Shown here: one piece after another, positions 1 to 7,588 of the stretch
How the letters are laid out: every line of letters begins with the position of its first letter
Position numbering within the stretch: the stretch's first letter is position 1
From: DATJHM01 sp035493895
Lineage (GTDB): Bacteria; Chloroflexota; Ktedonobacteria; Ktedonobacterales; Ktedonobacteraceae
Length of the DNA: 25,649 bases
Direction of reading: 5' to 3'
Assembly (NCBI GenBank): GCA_035493895.1
Contig: DATJHM010000299.1
Location: 1 to 25,649 of the forward strand
Made by a program: the position numbers and the translations under genes
The notes under the pieces: generated by a model
What the model was told of the DNA's origin: nothing
Seen by the model: only the letters and a program-made list of their open reading frames with translations
The model's database searches: none

Positions 1-56
1 GCCCATCGTCCCCGGGCGCAGATAAACAGCGCCTCTACGGGGTCGGGAATAACGGA

Positions 57-1055
57 TTAGCTTTGCACAAGATATTCCTGGGGATTGCGTTCGAAGAGCC
101 GTTTGCAACTCGGACAGCAGAAATAGAAGTCGTGTCCATCATACGTCGTGCGATGGCGAGCACTCGCTATTTCAACGACCATAGTGCAGACGGGATCAAT
201 AGCTGTTTGCGCAACCGCTGGCGGAACCCCTTCCTTATTAATAGTATTGCTGGCATTCGTACTACTGACGGCAGAAGGTTCCACCGCTACACGTTCAGGC
301 TGGCTTTCAACATTGGGGAGTCCAAGGCGGCGTGCCTGTACAAGCTCGGCTAGAATGCTGGACGCGATTTCTTCTGGCGTAATTGCTCCGATATCAAGAC
401 CGGCAGGTGCTCTGAGGCGGGCAATATGCTGCTCAGGGATGCCAGACTCACGGAGATACGCCCGGCAGATGTCCGCACGACGGCGACTCCCGACCATGCC
501 CACATACGGCGCAGCACTGGGGAGCGCCTGTTCCAGCGCATCTTCGTCGTAGAGTCCATGGGTCGCAATGAGAATATAGGTCTGCTCATTGATCTGTACC
601 TCGCTCAGATCGGCGTGATCAAGCTGCGTGACCGCAAAATTGAGCACCGACGCCATTTGGCTCAGAGCCGTAATGACGGGTGAATCGCCAATGAGCAAGA
701 GATGAGGTCGGGGGAGATGTGGCTCGATATAGATCTCCAATGCTCCTCCGCTGTTGCAGGTCATGGGGAAGTAGCGTACGTCGCTGCGATTTGCGGCGTG
801 ATCATCAGGAGACGTACCCAGGTGTAACAAATATGGCTCGCCGCCCTCGTTCAAGACACGCATCGCCTCGCGCAGTACGACAGGCTGCGCGCAACTGCCG
901 CCGATCCAGCCGGTCATACGGCCATCGCGTTGAATGATCGCCTGAGCACCGGGTTTGGCGGATGTCGGACGCTCACAGCTTACCACGGTTGCGAGCACAA
1001 ATGGTTCCCCATCACGTGTCAGCTTATAGGCCAGTTCTAAGATCGTTTCAGACAT
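57..1055 (-). CDS. XdhC/CoxI family molybdenum-cofactor maturation protein with C-terminal YHS domain
   Basis: 332 aa from the ATG at 1055, chosen because AGGAGG sits 7 nt upstream; an in-frame ATG 36 codons earlier lies inside coxL and has no such site. The N-terminal XdhC/CoxI domain (about residues 5-75) has the family motif GGSC; the central Rossmann-like XdhC_C domain (about 115-250) carries the GMVGSRRR segment. Family members bind and sulfurate Mo cofactor and insert it into xanthine- or CO-dehydrogenase-type enzymes. Residues 286-330 form a YHS-type domain: DPVC with Cys290, then a CCPSC cluster with Cys313, 314 and 317, typical of metal-binding YHS/TRASH modules. It is the last cox-cluster gene in the window, 68 nt after coxL and probably co-transcribed. 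The XdhC plus YHS architecture beside a Mo/Cu enzyme is notable; a role of YHS in copper handling is only inference. Other cox accessory genes (coxD-G) are not in the window. Confidence 0.88.
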   Translation of the reverse strand: MSETILELAYKLTRDGEPFVLATVVSCERPTSAKPGAQAIIQRDGRMTGWIGGSCAQPVVLREAMRVLNEGGEPYLLHLGTSPDDHAANRSDVRYFPMTCNSGGALEIYIEPHLPRPHLLLIGDSPVITALSQMASVLNFAVTQLDHADLSEVQINEQTYILIATHGLYDEDALEQALPSAAPYVGMVGSRRRADICRAYLRESGIPEQHIARLRAPAGLDIGAITPEEIASSILAELVQARRLGLPNVESQPERVAVEPSAVSSTNASNTINKEGVPPAVAQTAIDPVCTMVVEIASARHRTTYDGHDFYFCCPSCKRLFERNPQEYLVQS

Positions 1056-1068
1056 GTGATCCTCCTGA

Positions 1069-1122
1069 ACAGGCGTCTGCGGGGAGAGGGGTTCTCTCTC
1101 CCATGCTCCCCGCAGAACCTGT
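1069..1122 (-). other. Intercistronic GC-rich hairpin between coxL and the XdhC-YHS gene
   Basis: Perfect 9-bp arms TGCGGGGAG (1078-1086) and CTCCCCGCA (1106-1114) are extended by an outer ACAGG/CCTGT pair (1069-1073 and 1118-1122). It begins 2 nt after the coxL stop and ends just before the AGGAGG of the next gene. There is no U-run, so a simple intrinsic terminator is unlikely. mRNA processing, 3'-end protection of coxMSL or translational tuning are possible. Confidence 0.7.
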
Positions 1123-1123
1123 G

Positions 1124-3493
1124 CTAATCGGAAGCCAGACCCTTCTCCTGGAGAATGTTCCACACCTTCCAGGGAGTGATGGGGATATCGATATGGCGTA
1201 CACCCAGATGTGCCAGCGCATCAACGACCGCATTGACAATGGCCTGGGGCGCGCCAACGGTGGGCGACTCGCCCACGCCCTTCGCACCGATCGGATGATG
1301 TGGCGAAGGCGTCACAGTCCTGTCCGTCTCCCAGTTAGGCGTCTCCATAGCGGTCGGGATCAGGTAGTCCTGGAAATTGCCACCACGAATATTGCCGTAC
1401 TCGTCGTAGGAAAGCTCCTCGTACATCGCCGGGGCCAGCCCTTGCGTCAGGCCGCCGTGGATCTGTCCCTCAACCACCATCGGATTGATAATCGTACCGC
1501 AGTCATCCACCGCCATAAAGCGGCGAATGTGTATCTCGCCCGTGCCGCGATCGATATCGACGATACAGATGTAGCTACCAAACGGATAGGTCAGATTGGG
1601 CGGATCATAGTAGTTGACCGCCTCCAGACCCGGCTCCAGATAGGGAGGGCAATTGGTATAGGCGGCGAAGGCCAGCTCTTGAATTGTCTTGCCCTTGTCA
1701 GGAGCACCTTTTACCGAGAAACGGCCAGGTTCCCACTCCAGATCCTCCTCGCTCACTTCCAGCAGATAAGCCGCGATCTTCTTCGCTTTGTCGCGCACTT
1801 TACGCGCGGCTAGTGCAGTTGCAGCGCCAGCGACCGGTGTGCTGCGGCTGGCATACGTTCCCAGGCCATAGGGGGCGGTATCGGTATCGCCATGCTCGAC
1901 ATCGATATCGTCGGGAGACATGCCCAGTTCAGCGGCGATAATTTGTGCGAACGTTGTCTCGTGTCCCTGCCCTTGCGTCTGTACGCCGATGCGCGCCAGA
2001 GCTTTTCCTGTGGGATGTACGCGTATTTCGCAGCTATCGAACATCTGAATGCCCGCAATATCAAAGTGCTTGCCAGGGCCAGCGCCAACGATCTCGGTAA
2101 AAGAAGAGATACCAATGCCCATCAGCTCACCACGAGCGCGCTTCTCAGCCTGTTCGCGGCGTAAACCCTCGTAATCGACATTCTTCATCGCCAGCTTGAG
2201 AGCGCCCTCATAGTTGCCACTGTCGTAGGTCCAGTCGAGAGCCGAGCGATAGGGGAAGGCTTCGGGCTTGATAAAATTGTGCAGACGCAGCTCAGCCGGG
2301 TCCTGACCCAGATCGTGTGCCAGCGTGTCCATCATACGCTCGATCAGGTAGGACGCCTCGGTCACACGGAAAGAACAGCGATAGGCGATTCCACCGGGAG
2401 CCTTGTTCGTGTGCACTGCATCAACATCGACGAATGCATGTTTGAAGTCGTACGAGCCCGTGCAAATGTGGAACAGGCCAGCGGGAAACTTCGTCGGCTG
2501 GGCAGCGGCATCAAAAGCGCCATGATCGGCCAGTGTGTGTACGCGTAACGCCTTGACTGTGCCGTCTTTATCGGCGGCAATCTCGGCATGGATATGGTAG
2601 TCGCGAGCAAAGCCAGTGCTACCCAGATTTTCAGAGCGATCCTCAATCCACTTCACGGGTTTGCCCGTTTTGAGCGAAGCGACGACCGCGCAAACGTAGC
2701 CAGGATAGATCGGCACCTTATTGCCAAAACCGCCGCCGACATCAGGAGAGATCACACGAATGCGATGCTCGGGGAGTCCTGCGACAATAGCAAAGAGCGT
2801 CCGGTGAACATGTGGGGCCTGCGATGTCAGCCAGACCGTCAGCTTGCCGGTTGCGTGATGGTAATCGGCCACGCAGCCGCAAGTTTCAATGGGTGCAGGG
2901 TGAATACGAGGGATATACATATCCTGCTTCACCACCACGCCGTTTGCCTCTGCTTCAGTAAAGGCATCGTCGGTGCCAGAGCGGTCTCCCGTTTCCCAGT
3001 GATAGATCTGGTTGGTAGGCTGCTTCTCCTTTTTGTCGGGACGCAGGAGCGGCGCATCTGGATCAAGCGCTTTCTTGGGATCAACCAGCACAGGCAACGG
3101 CTCGTAATCTACCTCGACGGCGGCCGCACCATCAGCCGCAGCATAGCGGCTGGTTGCCACCACAAAGGCCACCTCTTGCATCTGAAAGTGGACGCGATCA
3201 ACCGCCAGTACTGCCTCAGTATCGCCCGAAAGTGTCGGCATCCAGGCCAGACCGGCGGCCTCCAGATCTTTCCCTGTAACAACGGCCACCACACCTGGAA
3301 CCTGCATCGCCGCGCTGATATCGAGATTTTTGATGAGCGCATGTGCATAGGGACTGCGCACAATATCGCCATAAAGCATGCCGGGCAACTGCACATCGTC
3401 CACATAATTGCCCTGACCACGGAGAAAACGAGCATCCTCCTTGCGTTTGTACGCTTCTCCCAGACCATGTTTGTGCTGCATTTCAGTCGACAT
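1124..3493 (-). CDS. coxL: Aerobic carbon monoxide dehydrogenase large (molybdenum) subunit, form I
   Basis: 789 aa. Start at 3493 (MSTEMQ...): GGAGGAGG lies just upstream and the ATG overlaps the coxS stop as TAATG, implying translational coupling; the reading frame extends further upstream only inside coxS. CoxL binds the molybdopterin-cytosine-dinucleotide Mo centre that oxidises CO to CO2. The form I signature AYRCSFR is at residues 370-376 (2366-2386); by family knowledge its Cys (here 373) is the copper ligand of the Mo-S-Cu cluster, whereas form II enzymes have AYRGAGR. The catalytic Glu is in GVGESP (about residue 742). The glycine-rich GGGFGNK motif typical of the xanthine oxidase family is also present. 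Length matches known CoxL (about 800 aa). The signature makes genuine CO oxidation much more likely than another hydroxylase. Confidence 0.96.
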   Translation of the reverse strand: MSTEMQHKHGLGEAYKRKEDARFLRGQGNYVDDVQLPGMLYGDIVRSPYAHALIKNLDISAAMQVPGVVAVVTGKDLEAAGLAWMPTLSGDTEAVLAVDRVHFQMQEVAFVVATSRYAAADGAAAVEVDYEPLPVLVDPKKALDPDAPLLRPDKKEKQPTNQIYHWETGDRSGTDDAFTEAEANGVVVKQDMYIPRIHPAPIETCGCVADYHHATGKLTVWLTSQAPHVHRTLFAIVAGLPEHRIRVISPDVGGGFGNKVPIYPGYVCAVVASLKTGKPVKWIEDRSENLGSTGFARDYHIHAEIAADKDGTVKALRVHTLADHGAFDAAAQPTKFPAGLFHICTGSYDFKHAFVDVDAVHTNKAPGGIAYRCSFRVTEASYLIERMMDTLAHDLGQDPAELRLHNFIKPEAFPYRSALDWTYDSGNYEGALKLAMKNVDYEGLRREQAEKRARGELMGIGISSFTEIVGAGPGKHFDIAGIQMFDSCEIRVHPTGKALARIGVQTQGQGHETTFAQIIAAELGMSPDDIDVEHGDTDTAPYGLGTYASRSTPVAGAATALAARKVRDKAKKIAAYLLEVSEEDLEWEPGRFSVKGAPDKGKTIQELAFAAYTNCPPYLEPGLEAVNYYDPPNLTYPFGSYICIVDIDRGTGEIHIRRFMAVDDCGTIINPMVVEGQIHGGLTQGLAPAMYEELSYDEYGNIRGGNFQDYLIPTAMETPNWETDRTVTPSPHHPIGAKGVGESPTVGAPQAIVNAVVDALAHLGVRHIDIPITPWKVWNILQEKGLASD

Positions 3494-4002
3494 TACTCGC
3501 CTCCTCCGACATTTGCCGGTATCTGCTCGGAAGCCTGCATTTTCTCGGCAGCGTAACTGATCGCCTTCACAATATTGACATACCCGGTACAACGGCACAG
3601 ATTGCCTGAAATACCCACGCGAATCTCGTGTTCGGTCGGGTGAGGATTACGGCTCAGGAGCGCCACGCTGGCCATCATCATACCAGGAGTACAATAGCCG
3701 CATTGCAGACCGTGTTTCTCGTAGAAGCCTTCCTGAATGGGATGGAGATTGCCATTTTGCTCCAGCCCTTCCACTGTCATGATCTCGCGTCCATCGGCCT
3801 GGACCGCGAACATTGTGCAGGACTTGGTCGCCTTGCCATCGACGACAATCGTACAGGCACCACAGGCGCTGGTATCGCAGCCAATATGCGTCCCCGTCAA
3901 ATGCAGACCATCGCGAATCCAGTGGACCAGCAACGTGCGCGAATCGACATCATCCTCATAGACAGTACCGTTGATCGTCACGCGGATATGATGTTTGCTC
4001 AT
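3493..4002 (-). CDS. coxS: Aerobic carbon monoxide dehydrogenase small subunit, two [2Fe-2S] clusters
   Basis: 169 aa, start ATG at 4002 preceded by AAGGAGAGG. CoxS carries the two [2Fe-2S] clusters that pass electrons from the Mo site in CoxL to FAD in CoxM. The plant-type ferredoxin cluster ligands are Cys42, Cys47, Cys50 and Cys62 (CDTSACGAC then C); the C-terminal cluster ligands are Cys101, Cys104 (CGYCTPG) and Cys136, Cys138 (NLCRCTGY). Length is as expected for the family (about 160-170 aa). It is the second gene of the M-S-L operon, 52 nt after coxM, and its TAA stop overlaps the coxL ATG by one base. The small subunit alone does not distinguish CO dehydrogenase from related hydroxylases; the assignment rests on CoxL. 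Confidence 0.95.
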   Translation of the reverse strand: MSKHHIRVTINGTVYEDDVDSRTLLVHWIRDGLHLTGTHIGCDTSACGACTIVVDGKATKSCTMFAVQADGREIMTVEGLEQNGNLHPIQEGFYEKHGLQCGYCTPGMMMASVALLSRNPHPTEHEIRVGISGNLCRCTGYVNIVKAISYAAEKMQASEQIPANVGGGE

Positions 4003-4025
4003 ATCAATCCTCTCCTTGATCAGTA

Positions 4026-4045
4026 GCGTGTTGTGGGAAACACGC
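4026..4045 (-). other. Intercistronic hairpin between coxM and coxS
   Basis: Arms GCGTGTT (4026-4032) and AACACGC (4039-4045) with a 6-nt loop, in the 52-nt gap between coxM and coxS. No U-run follows on the minus strand, so it is not an obvious terminator. Confidence 0.5.
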
Positions 4046-4054
4046 GTGTACGGA

Positions 4055-4930
4055 CTAAGCCTGGTGGATACGTTCGAGAGCTTTACGTAAAGCGCGCACT
4101 GTGAGCGTGCGTACCATGGCGCGTTTGTAGTCTGCGGGTCCGCGCATATCGGCTGTTGGGAGAGCCGCCGTCGCAGCCAGAGCGGACGCTTTATGAATCA
4201 TCGCGTCATCCAGAGGTTTGCCGAGCAAGAACTGTTCAGCGGCGAGCGCTTTGATGGAATAAGGGCCGACATTTGTCAGACCGATGCCCGCCGTCGCAAC
4301 CAGTCCCGCATCATCCAGTGTTATATAGGCCGCGACGCCAGCGATCGCATAGTCGCCCACTTTGCGTTCCAGCTTGATATAGGCACCGCCGCTGTGTGCG
4401 GTAGGAGCGGGGACGCGGATCTCAGTGAGAATCTCATTGGGATGAAGAGTCGTTTCAAAAGGTGAGTCCGTAAAAAACTCCGTGATAGGAATGATGCGTT
4501 GACCATTGGGGCCTACCGCGACCACGCTTGCCCCCAGTGCCAGCATCGTTGCCGGATGATCGTTGGCAGGATCGCCATGTGCAAGATTGCCGCCAACGGT
4601 TGCCCAGTTGCGTACCGTGGGATCAGCGAGACTGGTAGAGGTGTCCAGCAAAATAGGGTAACGGTTGCGGATCAAGGGAGACTGATCCAGATCTGCCTCG
4701 CGTGTGAGAGCGCCGATGTGTAAGACGCCATCTGTTTCTTGAATGTACTCAAGCCCCGTAATCCGGTTAATATCGATAAGGAGCGATATGGACGACAGGC
4801 GAAAACGTAGAAGGGGGATCAGGCTATGGCCCCCGGCCAGGATCTTGGCTTCATCGCCATGTTGTTCCAGCAACGCGACGGCTTCGGGAAGAGTGGTTGC
4901 CGCCACATAGTCGAAGGAATCTGGAATCAT
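4055..4930 (-). CDS. coxM: Aerobic carbon monoxide dehydrogenase medium (FAD) subunit
   Basis: 291 aa from the ATG at 4930, which has GGAGGTGA 5-6 nt upstream; a possible ATG 20 codons earlier has no good site. The FAD-binding PCMH-type domain shows the two diagnostic family motifs: AGGHS (residues 32-36) and TVGGN (111-115, followed by LAHGDPAND), which contact the FAD pyrophosphate and isoalloxazine in this family. The CO-dehydrogenase flavoprotein C-terminal domain follows (about 180-285). CoxM passes electrons from the CoxS iron-sulfur clusters to the respiratory chain. First gene of the coxM-S-L unit; 175 nt upstream of it ends the response-regulator gene on the same strand. Confidence 0.95.
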   Translation of the reverse strand: MIPDSFDYVAATTLPEAVALLEQHGDEAKILAGGHSLIPLLRFRLSSISLLIDINRITGLEYIQETDGVLHIGALTREADLDQSPLIRNRYPILLDTSTSLADPTVRNWATVGGNLAHGDPANDHPATMLALGASVVAVGPNGQRIIPITEFFTDSPFETTLHPNEILTEIRVPAPTAHSGGAYIKLERKVGDYAIAGVAAYITLDDAGLVATAGIGLTNVGPYSIKALAAEQFLLGKPLDDAMIHKASALAATAALPTADMRGPADYKRAMVRTLTVRALRKALERIHQA

Positions 4931-5021
4931 AATGTCACCTCCAACATACTGTAAGGCGCAAAACGCTGCGCAATAGATGAATGAAATCAACAGGACACGC
5001 CGGGCGACTTGCTACATAACC

Positions 5022-5051
5022 AGTATAGAGTGAGAACACCTTGCAGTGTCA
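5022..5051 (-). promoter_or_regulatory. Candidate promoter of the cox operon
   Basis: On the minus strand TGACAC (5046-5051) and TATACT (5022-5027) are 18 nt apart, about 90 nt upstream of coxM. The -10 is good and the -35 is partial. An imperfect inverted repeat, ACCT...AGGT at 5051-5067, lies next to the -35 and could bind the response regulator. Read-through from the upstream two-component genes is also possible. Confidence 0.45.
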
Positions 5052-5105
5052 CCTACTTTTGGAGGTAATGAATAGCATACGAAAGGAGGGGAAGTTTGTC
5101 AGCAG

Positions 5106-5747
5106 TTAGAGCCATCCGTGCTTGACCGCGACCATCACCGCCTCAGTACGATTTTTGACGTTCAGCCGGTGGAGGATCTCCTGCACATAGCCCTTCACCG
5201 TATTTTCGCTGAGATAGAGCTGGGCGGCGATCTCGCGGCTGGATAATCCCTGTGCGACCATGCGTAAAATGGCTACTTGTTGCGAACTCAATGGCTCCTG
5301 AGAGGGCTCCAGATTGACAGAAGGTGTGCGCCGTAGACGGGCCAGAACGGCAACTGCCGCTTTGGGATCGATGGCAGCCTCGCCGCGTGCCACTGCCCGG
5401 ATCGAACGTTTCAGATCGAAGCGTTCGATATCTTTGACAATAAAGCCGCGTGCGCCCGCCTGAATACAGCGTGCAACCAGATCTTCATCGGTAAATGTCG
5501 TTAGAATAATCACCGCCGTCTCAGGGTAGCGTTCGGTGATAATCGTACACGCCTCGATGCCACTCATGCCGGGTAAGCGCACATCCAGCAAAACGATATC
5601 TGGTCGCAATTGCTCGATGAGAGCCAGCGCCTGTTGCGCATCGGCGGCATCGCCCACGATTTGAAAATCCGGTTCCGTGACCAGCATTGCTTTGAGTCCC
5701 TCACGGACCATTTCATGATCATCAATGATCACCAGACGAATCAGCAT
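5106..5747 (-). CDS. NarL/FixJ-family two-component response regulator
   Basis: 213 aa. The receiver domain (about 1-120) has the acidic pair DD near residue 9-10, the phosphoacceptor Asp in VLLDVRLPG, a Thr in ILTTFTDE and the conserved Lys in GFIVKD. The C-terminal LuxR-type HTH (about 145-210) has LSSREIAAQLYLSENTVKGYV, a classic recognition helix. The ATG at 5747 overlaps the end of the histidine kinase gene (TGA at 5741-5743), so the pair is translationally coupled; the start has only a weak ribosome binding site, consistent with coupling. The kinase upstream is its likely partner. The cox operon begins 175 nt downstream on the same strand, suggesting but not proving that it is the target. 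Confidence 0.95.
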   Translation of the reverse strand: MLIRLVIIDDHEMVREGLKAMLVTEPDFQIVGDAADAQQALALIEQLRPDIVLLDVRLPGMSGIEACTIITERYPETAVIILTTFTDEDLVARCIQAGARGFIVKDIERFDLKRSIRAVARGEAAIDPKAAVAVLARLRRTPSVNLEPSQEPLSSQQVAILRMVAQGLSSREIAAQLYLSENTVKGYVQEILHRLNVKNRTEAVMVAVKHGWL

Positions 5748-7102
5748 AAAGGAATCACCGCCTTTACAATCAGCCCGCCTTCTTCACCGTTTGCCAGGAT
5801 GAATTGCCCACCCAGCGCTTCAATGCGATGGTGCATGCCCTTCAATCCAAGATGGAGCGTATTGTTATGGTACGTCAGTAGCTCCTGGGCTGAGAGCCCC
5901 ACACCATTATCCTGTACTACCAGCATTGTTTGTAGAAGGGTGACCTGTATTGTCACAATCACCGTTGTCGCGTGGGCGTGGCGGCGCACATTCGAGAGCG
6001 CTTCCTGGGCGACCGTGAAGAGGGTATGCTCGATATGAGCCGGGAGTGGTGTGGCCCACTCGGCAACGACCAGATCAGCTTCTATAGGAGAGGATTCGCG
6101 CAGATCATGGATCAGTGTATAGAGCATATTCACAAGGCCATCCCTGGGCGTTTCCGCGGAAGAGAGCGCAAAAATGGCGTCTCGCACCTGGGCCGTACCA
6201 AGTGAGACCAGTTCTTCGATGGCGCGCAACGAACGCGTCATGGCCGTGCCGGACGGTAATCGCTCTTTGATCCAATCTGCTTTGAGTCCGATCGTAAAGA
6301 GCGTTTGTTGCACGCGATCATGGAGTTCCTGCGCGATACGATTGCGTTCTTCGACCAGCATCTGGCGCTTCTGTACTTCCGTGAGCTCATGATGCAACTG
6401 CTGAAGATTGGCGGCGGATAGGCTCAATTCCCGATTGCTCCGCTCCAGCTCAGCCGTGCGCTCGTGTACTTCTTTCTCCAGATGCGCGGCATATGCTTCC
6501 ATCGCCAGACGCTCGCGTGCGACCAGCTGAGCATTGTGGATGGCGACCGCAGCCTGAGAGCTGAGCGCCTCCATAAGTTCAACGTGGCGGGTCGTAAAGC
6601 GTTTGGGAAGGGTATGACCGATCAAAAAAGCTCCCAGAATTGTGCCTTCGCGGGTACGTAACTGCACGCCCAAAAAACTGCGCACAGGAATATGTCCACG
6701 TGGAATACCGATGTAGGCGGGATCTTTGTAGACATCATCTACGACGACAGAAGAGCCTTCCCAGAAGACGGGATGCAGTAAGCCAATCCCTTCCACAGAT
6801 CCCAGATGATGGAAGTGTCGTTCGATATGAGGTGTTGCCCCGGAGATGGCGGCGAGCTCGAAGACCACTTTTGTCGCTGATGGATGATTGCTCTCGCCCA
6901 CAATCTCAGGGATCAGAAAGAAAGCGGCATATTCAGCGGCCGTGATTTTCCGTGCTGCGTCCGTCATCATTTGCAGCAGACGTTGCAGGTCAAACTCAGA
7001 TGTCAGAGCGATTGCAATACGGTTGAGTTCTGCAAGCTCTTCGGCTTGATGCTGTAAATTGGCGATAAGTTGCGCCCGGCTCTCATCAGTCGTCTGCATC
7101 AT
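5741..7102 (-). CDS. GAF-domain sensor histidine kinase, NarL-type (HisKA_3/HATPase_c)
   Basis: 453 aa if started at 7102 (MMQTTDESR), with AAGGA 9 nt upstream; in-frame ATGs at 7126 and 7132 cannot be excluded. No membrane segments are evident from this start, so it is likely cytoplasmic. A short coiled coil precedes a GAF domain (about 35-205), then a heptad-rich coiled coil (205-260). The HisKA_3 phosphoacceptor motif is EERNRIAQELHDRVQQ, with His in ELHD. HATPase_c follows: N-box VAQEALSNVRRHA, G1 box DNGVGLS, then HLGLKGMHHRIEALGG. The GAF domain may sense a ligand, gas or redox signal; no haem-ligand motif can be named by eye. Paired with the response regulator at 5106-5747. Confidence 0.93.
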   Translation of the reverse strand: MMQTTDESRAQLIANLQHQAEELAELNRIAIALTSEFDLQRLLQMMTDAARKITAAEYAAFFLIPEIVGESNHPSATKVVFELAAISGATPHIERHFHHLGSVEGIGLLHPVFWEGSSVVVDDVYKDPAYIGIPRGHIPVRSFLGVQLRTREGTILGAFLIGHTLPKRFTTRHVELMEALSSQAAVAIHNAQLVARERLAMEAYAAHLEKEVHERTAELERSNRELSLSAANLQQLHHELTEVQKRQMLVEERNRIAQELHDRVQQTLFTIGLKADWIKERLPSGTAMTRSLRAIEELVSLGTAQVRDAIFALSSAETPRDGLVNMLYTLIHDLRESSPIEADLVVAEWATPLPAHIEHTLFTVAQEALSNVRRHAHATTVIVTIQVTLLQTMLVVQDNGVGLSAQELLTYHNNTLHLGLKGMHHRIEALGGQFILANGEEGGLIVKAVIPLC

Positions 7103-7588
7103 GTTTATGAATCCTTGAACCCCCATCCTCATCGATGGATTGAAGCGCCAGGGAAATCTTATGCCACAAGTATACCACACAAGGATGAAATCTGACCTCA
7201 TCTGAAGTATGAAGCCCTGCAAGAAGCGATACCATTGATTGCATGCGCCAGTGTTATTCTGGCGAATAAGCGAGCACACCCGTGTTTTATGTATGGGTGC
7301 TGGAGATAAAAAAACGTAGATGCGCTGCTTGTCTGCGCCGCTGCTTGTCTGCGCCCAATATGCATCAACCTAAGGAATGCGGATCGACAGAAAGCGCGAT
7401 CAATACGCATCAACCGAAGGGGCGAGAGGGCCGGGGGGAGCCGTGGACTGGCATAAAGCCCGGTTCCTACCTCAGCCTTTCTTCGAGGGATGGGACCATC
7501 GGTGCCCCCTTGTCAAACACGATCCGACCCGCTAAACACCACAGGTAGGGGCCGCGGTTCATCCCGGCCCGCGGCCCCCACCGGCTAT
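7103..7588. other. Intergenic region with a 16-bp tandem repeat and a GC-rich hairpin
   Basis: No convincing gene. It holds a perfect tandem duplication of GCTGCTTGTCTGCGCC (7324-7339 and 7340-7355), a nearby imperfect pair of GCATCAACC-plus-AAGG elements (about 7362-7376 and 7400-7421), and a strong inverted repeat near the right edge (listed separately). A TATACT on the minus strand near 7169-7180 could be the -10 of the kinase gene, but no good -35 is seen. Confidence 0.6.
7544..7582 (-). terminator. GC-rich hairpin just after the two-TM protein gene
   Basis: Arms GGTAGGGGCCGCGG (7544-7557) and CCGCGGCCCCCACC (7569-7582) pair at 13 of 14 positions around an 11-nt loop. It begins 6 nt beyond the stop of the minus-strand gene at 7589. 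Position fits transcription termination but no U-run follows; it could instead be a copy of a dispersed palindromic repeat. Confidence 0.55.

Noticed and set aside
962..1813. 283-codon reading frame on the plus strand
   Set aside because: It lies antisense to coxL and the XdhC gene, with no ribosome binding site or protein-like domain.
2588..3556. 322-codon reading frame on the plus strand
   Set aside because: Antisense shadow of coxL, which has complete family motifs in its own frame.
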